NCBI GenBank assembly: GCA_964442355.1
Contig: CAYTZS010000004.1
Location: 1 to 64,000, forward strand
Source of the DNA: UBA6168 sp964442355
GTDB taxonomy: Bacteria; Bacteroidota; Bacteroidia; Chitinophagales; Saprospiraceae
Direction of reading: 5' to 3'
DNA: 64,000 bases
Below the pieces are notes generated by a model. It was given only the letters and a program-made list of their open reading frames with translations, ran no database searches and was not told the DNA's origin. The stretch's first letter is position 1; every line of letters begins with the position of its first letter. This document shows positions 58,913-64,000 of this stretch, piece after piece. The translations under genes were made by a program, and so were the position numbers.

Positions 58913-60262
58913 ATGAGCAAGAAATTCAAGATAATCGGCGGCATCGCATTTGCCGCACTGCTCGGCACCATCATCTGGGCCTTGTTCTTCCGCCACGAGC
59001 ACACCGAGGGCGACGGTCACGACCACGACCATGCGGGCGAAAAGGCCGAGGCCGCACACGAGGAAGGCGGGCACGAAGAAAACCCCGCCGTGAAGGAAGT
59101 CCACTTGAACGAGGCGCAGTACAAGGCGACGGGCCTCGTGCTGGGCGGTTTTGAAAAAAAGAACCTCTCGGAGGTCATCAACGCCAACGGTTACACGAAG
59201 CTGCCGCCGCAGAACCAGGCGCAGGTGAGCGTACAACTGCCCGGCACCATCCAGAGCATCAAGGTCATCGAGGGGCAGGCCGTGAAGGCGGGGCAGGTGC
59301 TGGCCACGATGCAGAGCATGGCCTTCAACAACCTGCGGCTCGACCGGGAAAAACTCAACCAAGAACTTGCTGCTTCGCAAACAAACTTGGAGTACCTGAA
59401 ACTCGAATTTGCCCGTCAAAAAGAATTGACGGACGAAAACGTGAACGCAAAGAAGGTGTTCCAGAAGGTGAGTTCCGACCTGCAAATGGAGGAGGCGAAA
59501 ATCAAGACGCTGAAAAACCAAATCGGGATTTTGAGCCAGAACATCCAGATTGGCGGCAATTCCTCCTCGCCGACCATCAACATTATCGCCCCGATTTCAG
59601 GCCATATCACCGAGGTACACGTGACCATCGGCTCGGCGGCGGAGGTGGGAAAGCCGCTGTTCAGCATCGTGGACAACTCGAAGATGCACGTTGATTTGCT
59701 GGTCTATGAAAAAGACCTGTTCAAGGTGAAGCCCGGCCAGACGGTGCGCTTCATCCTCACCAACCAGGACGGCTCGGAACTGCGGGGCAAGGTGTTCAGC
59801 GTGGGCAAGTCTTTCGAGAACGAGACGAAATCGGTGGCCGTCCACGCCGACATCCTGAACGAGCGGCAGTTGCTCATCCCCGGCATGTACGTCAATGCGC
59901 TGGTGGACGTGGGCAGCAGCACGGTGGACGCCCTGCCCGTGGACGCCGTCATCAAGGCCGAGGGGCGGGAGTTCATCTTCGTTTTGGGCGAGGAAGCAGC
60001 GGCGGGCGGTGCAAAGGAGGTGGCTGCCCACGACGAGGAGGAAGGCCACTCGCACGACGACGGCGACCCGCACGAGGAGGCCGAGGGCAAGGAGTACCAC
60101 TTCCAGCGCATCGAGGTGAAGTCGGGGGCCTCGCAGCTCGGCTACGTGCAGGTTACGCCGCTGCAGCCCTTGGCGGCGGGACAGAACATCGTGGTGAAAG
60201 GGGCTTATTACTTGCAATCGCACCTGACGAAATCGGAAGGCGGCGGGGGGCATGAGCATTGA
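58913..60262 (+). CDS. RND efflux adaptor for the RND-TolC fusion pump
   Basis: A 449-residue adaptor. It has an N-terminal membrane anchor (KKFKIIGGIAFAALLGTIIW, no lipobox), followed by a His-rich segment (RHEHTEGDGHDHDHAGE). The adaptor body is typical: lipoyl part NAQVSVQLPGTIQSIKVIEG-like with EGQAVKAGQVLATMQS, coiled coil (LRLDREKLNQELAASQTNLE) and barrel (PTINIIAPISGHITEVHVTI). A second His/Glu-rich loop (HDEEEGHSHDDGDPHEEAEG) lies near residue 380, and the C-terminus ends GGGGHEH. It starts seven bases after the pump gene. The repeated His clusters suggest binding of copper or zinc in the periplasm before export. Confidence 0.92.
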   Translation: MSKKFKIIGGIAFAALLGTIIWALFFRHEHTEGDGHDHDHAGEKAEAAHEEGGHEENPAVKEVHLNEAQYKATGLVLGGFEKKNLSEVINANGYTKLPPQNQAQVSVQLPGTIQSIKVIEGQAVKAGQVLATMQSMAFNNLRLDREKLNQELAASQTNLEYLKLEFARQKELTDENVNAKKVFQKVSSDLQMEEAKIKTLKNQIGILSQNIQIGGNSSSPTINIIAPISGHITEVHVTIGSAAEVGKPLFSIVDNSKMHVDLLVYEKDLFKVKPGQTVRFILTNQDGSELRGKVFSVGKSFENETKSVAVHADILNERQLLIPGMYVNALVDVGSSTVDALPVDAVIKAEGREFIFVLGEEAAAGGAKEVAAHDEEEGHSHDDGDPHEEAEGKEYHFQRIEVKSGASQLGYVQVTPLQPLAAGQNIVVKGAYYLQSHLTKSEGGGGHEH

Positions 60263-60357
60263 GAAATTTGGAAATCGAAGATTCACGAAAGTAAATTGAA
60301 AATATGCCAGTCGAGCGAGCGGTGGCTTGCCCGGCTGGTTCCATCAAGATTTGCAAC

Positions 60358-60726
60358 ATGAAATTCAACTGGAACATACCGAAGGGCTTGAAAAGCCACT
60401 ACCAAGCGGAACTCTCGCAGTACGCCGGGGCGCTGCGGGCGGGGCATTTGCAGCAGGCTTGGCGACACTTGGAGCGGGCGCACATTCTGGGGCAAGCCTA
60501 CCCGAAGGAGCACACCTATGTGCATTGGAAGATGCTGCAATTCGGCTTTCAAATCAAGAGCCGGAAAGAAGTCTTGGGGCAAATCCCACGGCTGCTGGTG
60601 GGTGGTGTGAAGTCCTTCGTGGGCAGGATTCCCGTGGGCAACACGGGCGGCGCAAACGTGCCGCCATTGCTGCCGATGGAGATTCCGGGGGATTTGATGG
60701 AGGTGCTGGAGCGCAACAAAAGTTAA
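60358..60726 (+). CDS. DUF3703-domain protein
   Basis: A 122-residue protein matching DUF3703, seen in the core HYQAELSQYAGALRAGHLQQ, AWRHLERAHILGQAYPKEHT and VHWKMLQFGFQIKSRKEVLG, then GNTGGANVPPLLPMEIP. The domain is a small helical protein often found in heavy-metal (for example cadmium) resistance loci; its job is unknown. The frame is open upstream to 60304, but ATG 60358 fits the family start. It lies 95 bases after the adaptor and before a His-rich lipoprotein, and is probably part of the third efflux set. Confidence 0.88.
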   Translation: MKFNWNIPKGLKSHYQAELSQYAGALRAGHLQQAWRHLERAHILGQAYPKEHTYVHWKMLQFGFQIKSRKEVLGQIPRLLVGGVKSFVGRIPVGNTGGANVPPLLPMEIPGDLMEVLERNKS

Positions 60727-60788
60727 TCAACCCGCAGCTGGGGCTTCTCTCTGGCGGCGCTTTTTTTCATTCACTAAATTATTTCAAG

Positions 60789-60974
60789 ATGAAAAAGTCA
60801 ATTTTCTACCTGTTCGTTTTTGCCCTTTTGGGCTTTGCCGCTTGCCGGGAAGGGCACTCCCACGAAGGCGACCACCAGCACAAGTCCGGCGACGAAAAGC
60901 ACGAAGGGCACGGCACGGCTGCCGACACGATGCACCACGAGCATGCGCCTGGCGACACGACGCACAATCATTGA
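60789..60974 (+). CDS. His-rich small lipoprotein
   Basis: A 61-residue lipoprotein: KKSIFYLFVFALLGFAAC carries the lipobox GFAAC. The mature part is almost wholly a His/Asp/Glu/Gly string with ten or more histidines (HSHEGDHQHKSGDEKHEGHG, HHEHAPGDTTHNH). It most likely binds several metal ions at the membrane surface as a buffer. It lies at the end of the third efflux set, 62 bases after the DUF3703 gene. Confidence 0.8.
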   Translation: MKKSIFYLFVFALLGFAACREGHSHEGDHQHKSGDEKHEGHGTAADTMHHEHAPGDTTHNH

Positions 60975-61025
60975 AGTTAGTGTCAGGGAGGCGAAAAACT
61001 TCCCTGGCTCAAATCTTTTACCAAC

Positions 61026-62798
61026 ATGAAAAAACAGCTTTACATCCTGCTATTCGCCTCGTTCATGTCGGCCACCGCCGCCATTTCGCAGGACGAGCTA
61101 CTGCCGAGGGGCTTCTCCCCGGCTGAACTGCAATGGCTGTCAGAAAACAAGACCGTTCCCGGTGCCACCGCCTTCGGCATCACCGAGCCGCCCCCGCAGC
61201 CCGTGCGGGCGATGGCGGAGTGGGAGGAGATGCAGGCGATGGTCGTCACTTGGCGCAGCAACAAGCCGATTCTGGCGCAAATCATACAAGCCGCCAAGGA
61301 GGAGGTGCGGGTCATCGTCGTGAACGATGACCTTGCCGACTGCCAAACGGAACTGACCAACTTCGACGTTGACTGGCAATCGGGCAACGTCGAGTTCCTG
61401 CAAGCGCCGAGCAACAGCGTCTGGATTCGGGACTACGGCGCAAACCCGGTTTACCTGAACGGTGTGGACTCGCTGGCGCTGGTGGACTGGATTTACAACC
61501 GTCCCCGCCCCCTCGACGACATCATTCCCGATGCGGTGGGCAGCTATTTCGGCTTGCCTGTGTACAGCACCACCGAAGCGCCCTACGACCTGGCGCACCC
61601 CGGCGGCAACAACTTCTCCGACGGCATGGGAACCAATTTTTCTTCCAAACTGGTGCTCTTGGAAAACGGCTTTGGCAACCAATGGGGCACCAGCAACCAC
61701 ACGGAGGAGGGTGTGGACAGCATCATGGAGCGGTTTTACGGCATTGACCGCTACGTGAAGTTCGACGTGCTTCCCTACGACGGCATCCACCATATTGACA
61801 TGCACATGAAGCTGCTGAACGAGACGACTTTGCTCGTCGGTGAGTACCCGGAGGGTGTGCCTGACCGGGCGCAAATTGAAACGAACCTCCAATACCTGCT
61901 GGACAATTTCACCACGCCCTTCGGTACGCCGTACCGGGTCATCCGAGTACCAATGCCACCCAAAAATGGGTTGTATCCCAGCTTGGGAGCGCCGTTGCGC
62001 ACTTACGTCAACTCGTTCATCGTCAACAAAACGGTGCTCTTGCCCACCTACGAGGAGCAGTACGACACGACGGCGCTCCGCATCTGGCGGGACGCCATGC
62101 CGGGCTACCGCATCGTAGGCATCAACTGCAACGGCATCATTGACGCCGGGGGCGCCATCCACTGTATCGTGAAGGAGGTGGGGGTGCAAGACCCGCTGCT
62201 CATCCAGCACCGCCCGTTGGAGGACATCGTCGGCACGAACCCGCCCGCCTACCAAGTGGACGCATGGGTGCGCCACCGCAGCGGCGTTGCTGGGGCGACG
62301 CTCTACTTCACCACCGACACCACCGCCGCTTGGCAAAGCCTCGGCATGGCATTGGAAAACGCCGACAGCAACCGCTGGTCGGCAGCCATCCCGCAGCAGC
62401 CAGCGGGCAGCACCGTTTATTACTACATCCACGCCATAGCCAATTCCGGCAAGCAGGTCGTGCGCCCGCTGGTGGCACCGGAGGGCTGGTTCCGCTTCCG
62501 CATCCACCCGACGACGGCAGTGCAAGAAACGGTAGCAGCATCGGCTCAGTTGGGCAATATTTATCCCAACCCGGCGAGTGCCCTCACCTGTGTTCCCGTC
62601 CAGTCTGAGGGTGGGGGCGAAGCCACCATCGAAATCAACGACCTGTTGGGGCGGAGGATGGAAACGGTATTTTCGGGGCGGCTTCCGGCGGGTATTTCCC
62701 GGCACTATTTCGATGCGGGGCAGTTCCCGACGGGCGTCTATCTGGTGACGCTGCGGGGCGGGGGCAGCACGGAAACCCGCAAAACCATCATCAAATGA
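61026..62798 (+). CDS. Secreted peptidylarginine/agmatine deiminase-family enzyme with T9SS domain
   Basis: A 590-residue secreted enzyme. A signal peptide (KKQLYILLFASFMSATAAIS) is followed by a PAD_porph-type guanidino-group-modifying domain (~25-390). The catalytic residues are recognisable: D136 in WIRDYG, H256-x-D258 in HHIDMH, and nucleophile C380 in GAIHC. This matches the Asp/His/Asp/Cys set of the Porphyromonas enzyme PPAD, which citrullinates protein arginines. Residues ~395-500 are a beta-domain (VDAWVRHRSGVAGATLYFTT), and a T9SS type A domain ends the protein (IYPNPASALTCVPVQ..GVYLVTLRG). Agmatine or a peptide arginine is the likely substrate; why it lies in a metal island is not clear. 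Confidence 0.85.
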   Translation: MKKQLYILLFASFMSATAAISQDELLPRGFSPAELQWLSENKTVPGATAFGITEPPPQPVRAMAEWEEMQAMVVTWRSNKPILAQIIQAAKEEVRVIVVNDDLADCQTELTNFDVDWQSGNVEFLQAPSNSVWIRDYGANPVYLNGVDSLALVDWIYNRPRPLDDIIPDAVGSYFGLPVYSTTEAPYDLAHPGGNNFSDGMGTNFSSKLVLLENGFGNQWGTSNHTEEGVDSIMERFYGIDRYVKFDVLPYDGIHHIDMHMKLLNETTLLVGEYPEGVPDRAQIETNLQYLLDNFTTPFGTPYRVIRVPMPPKNGLYPSLGAPLRTYVNSFIVNKTVLLPTYEEQYDTTALRIWRDAMPGYRIVGINCNGIIDAGGAIHCIVKEVGVQDPLLIQHRPLEDIVGTNPPAYQVDAWVRHRSGVAGATLYFTTDTTAAWQSLGMALENADSNRWSAAIPQQPAGSTVYYYIHAIANSGKQVVRPLVAPEGWFRFRIHPTTAVQETVAASAQLGNIYPNPASALTCVPVQSEGGGEATIEINDLLGRRMETVFSGRLPAGISRHYFDAGQFPTGVYLVTLRGGGSTETRKTIIK

Positions 62799-62838
62799 TT
62801 TATCCATCTATTTCATCACTTTTTTAAATCCATGTTTT

Positions 62839-63531
62839 ATGAAAAAATTCCTTTTTACCCTTTGCACGTTGGCGCTGGCGGCAATGCCGCTCTGGGCGCA
62901 GGACATCGCCGTGGACGACGACAGCCTTTACACCGAGTCGGATGTCTCGGAGTTTGAATTTTATGCACAGACACACGTGCGCAACAACGGCAGCGAGGAT
63001 GTGACCCTCAAATGGGAGCGAAACATCGAACAATTGCCGGAGGGCTGGACCACCAATTTTTGCGACAAGAACCTGTGCTATGCCAGCTTTGTGACCACGG
63101 CGGAGTTCGACCTGTTGGCCAATGGCGACGAGGGCCTCCTGAAGCCGCTGTTCCGACCAAACGGCAAGCCGGGTACCTGCATCTACCGCATCACGCTGAC
63201 CAGCCTCACGCCAGGCATTGACTACACGGAAAGCATCGTGTGGGTGGCAGTTGCCACGGGCGTCAGTGCCGCCGCAGAGGTGCTGTCGGCAAGGGACGTG
63301 GCGCTGTACCCGAACCCTGCCACGGACGAGCTGACGGTGGCGGTCGCAGACGCCCATTTCAAGGGGGACTGGTTGGTGACGAACGCCGCCGGACAAATCG
63401 TGCTAACCCGTCCCAATGCCCCCACAATAGGGCAAATGGACATTTCGGGCTTATCGGAGGGGCTGTACTTCCTGCACCTGCAAACGGAGGAAGGGCAGAC
63501 CGTCGTCACGAAAAAATTCATCATCCAATAG
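62839..63531 (+). CDS. T9SS-secreted protein of unknown function
   Basis: A 230-residue protein. A signal peptide (KKFLFTLCTLALAAMPLWAQ) precedes a beta-sandwich (~22-145: ESDVSEFEFYAQTHVRNNGS, LKWERNIEQLPEGWTTNFCD, GKPGTCIYRITLTSL) of an immunoglobulin-like type, with two or three cysteines that may form a disulphide. A T9SS type A domain follows (VALYPNPATDELTVAVADAH..GLYFLHLQ). No active-site motif is seen. It starts 40 bases after the deiminase-family gene and ends at a good terminator (63547). Confidence 0.8.
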   Translation: MKKFLFTLCTLALAAMPLWAQDIAVDDDSLYTESDVSEFEFYAQTHVRNNGSEDVTLKWERNIEQLPEGWTTNFCDKNLCYASFVTTAEFDLLANGDEGLLKPLFRPNGKPGTCIYRITLTSLTPGIDYTESIVWVAVATGVSAAAEVLSARDVALYPNPATDELTVAVADAHFKGDWLVTNAAGQIVLTRPNAPTIGQMDISGLSEGLYFLHLQTEEGQTVVTKKFIIQ

Positions 63532-63546
63532 TCTTTCTTTAGACCT

Positions 63547-63580
63547 CCCGGCAGGCTTCCGGGTCTGCCGGGTTATTTTA
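63547..63580 (+). terminator. Terminator after the T9SS gene
   Basis: CCCGGCAG (63547-63554) and CTGCCGGG (63565-63572) form a perfect 8-bp stem, followed by TTATTTTATT. Confidence 0.8.
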
Positions 63581-63590
63581 TTGTGGGCAA

Positions 63591-64000
63591 ATGCGCGTGA
63601 TTTCTGCCTTTTTCATGGTCATGCTGTTGCTGTTGCCCATCCTGCTGCGGCTGGGGCTGCTCGGCCATTACCAGTTGAACAGGGCGGAAATCACCCGGCT
63701 GCACTGCATCAACCGGGACAAGCCAGCGATGCACTGCAAGGGCAAGTGCTATTTGCGGTCACAGTTGGAGAAGGCACAGCGGGAACAGGAAAGCATGGAG
63801 GGTATTTTTGCCGGATGGGACAAATGGGAGGAATGGTTGCCAATGACCGAGTTCAACTGGCAACCCTGCCAGCCGACGGAACGGGGGGATAGGGCCGAAA
63901 CTTCCCACCACACCATGCAAGGCTTGGGCTTCCGGTCTGGCGTGTTCCGACCGCCGCCATTGGCGGGCAGCAGCGAACGGTTATCCCTTCACGGGAAAAC
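63591..64000 (+). CDS. Small Cys-rich exported protein, C-terminus beyond the window
   Basis: The frame opens at ATG 63591 and stays open to the window end (136 codons). A hydrophobic start (ISAFFMVMLLLLPILLRLGL) is followed by CINRDKPAMHCKGKCYLRSQ, a Cys pattern (C-x8-10-C-x3-C) of small periplasmic proteins that accompany copper and other metal genes in Bacteroidota. A C-terminal RPPPL segment recalls the PP tails of the small proteins at 15367 and 54079. Its stop codon is not in the window. The function is unknown; metal binding is a guess from the cysteines and the setting. Confidence 0.6.
   Translation, partial: MRVISAFFMVMLLLLPILLRLGLLGHYQLNRAEITRLHCINRDKPAMHCKGKCYLRSQLEKAQREQESMEGIFAGWDKWEEWLPMTEFNWQPCQPTERGDRAETSHHTMQGLGFRSGVFRPPPLAGSSERLSLHGK

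Noticed and set aside
1..64000. tRNA, rRNA and riboswitch genes
   Set aside because: I looked for tRNA-like cloverleaf ends and conserved rRNA stretches on both strands and saw none I could support.

Overview
This window looks like part of a plasmid, or a plasmid-like integrated element, from a Bacteroidota bacterium, most likely a Saprospiria/Cytophagia-type relative. The evidence is: several promoters with the Bacteroidota TAnnTTTG -7 element; many proteins with C-terminal type IX secretion (T9SS) sorting domains; short dispersed repeats typical of the phylum; and a Rep_3 initiator with iterons, ParA and partition-type proteins. A run of exactly 100 N (6022-6121) lies inside a tandem repeat, so the sequence is a draft scaffold. 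I saw no tRNA, rRNA or CRISPR array.

Left part (1-5.2 kb, minus strand): a lesion-bypass cassette made of a YdjM-like membrane hydrolase, dinB (Pol IV) and the start of a dnaE-type polymerase that runs off the edge. Upstream of it is an unusual fusion of a tyrosine-recombinase catalytic domain, a P-loop NTPase and two membrane helices. Its gene is preceded by a terminator-like hairpin and a 17-bp inverted repeat.

Replication and partition core (5.2-15.2 kb): a repeat-rich origin region with TGCACCA clusters, paired TTTGCAGTTT motifs, a 118-bp tandem repeat with the gap, an AT-rich stretch and seven iterons. It is followed by the initiator, parA, a small RHH-like protein and a KilA-N protein. 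On the minus strand are two small exported proteins, a DnaB/RepA-like helicase and a DnaG primase.

Metal-resistance island (15.3-64 kb, almost all plus strand): a dense copper/silver (and probably wider heavy-metal) system. It holds small metal-binding proteins; an ECF sigma factor with a putative membrane regulator; two multicopper oxidases; an MbnP-like protein followed by two di-haem MauG/MbnH-like enzymes; a methyltransferase and a Crp/Fnr regulator; a MerT-like protein; a CPH-type P1B ATPase; a TonB-dependent receptor divergent from an HMA-AraC regulator; and an HMA-MauE protein. Three RND efflux sets follow: cusA-tolC-cusB-cusB; adaptor-pump-MFS-tolC; and an RND pump fused to its own TolC domain, followed by its adaptor. 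DUF3703 and His-rich proteins, a secreted peptidylarginine-deiminase-like enzyme and further T9SS cargo close the window. The genes together suggest outer-membrane traffic, periplasmic binding and oxidation of copper, inner-membrane export and trans-envelope efflux, under at least three regulators.
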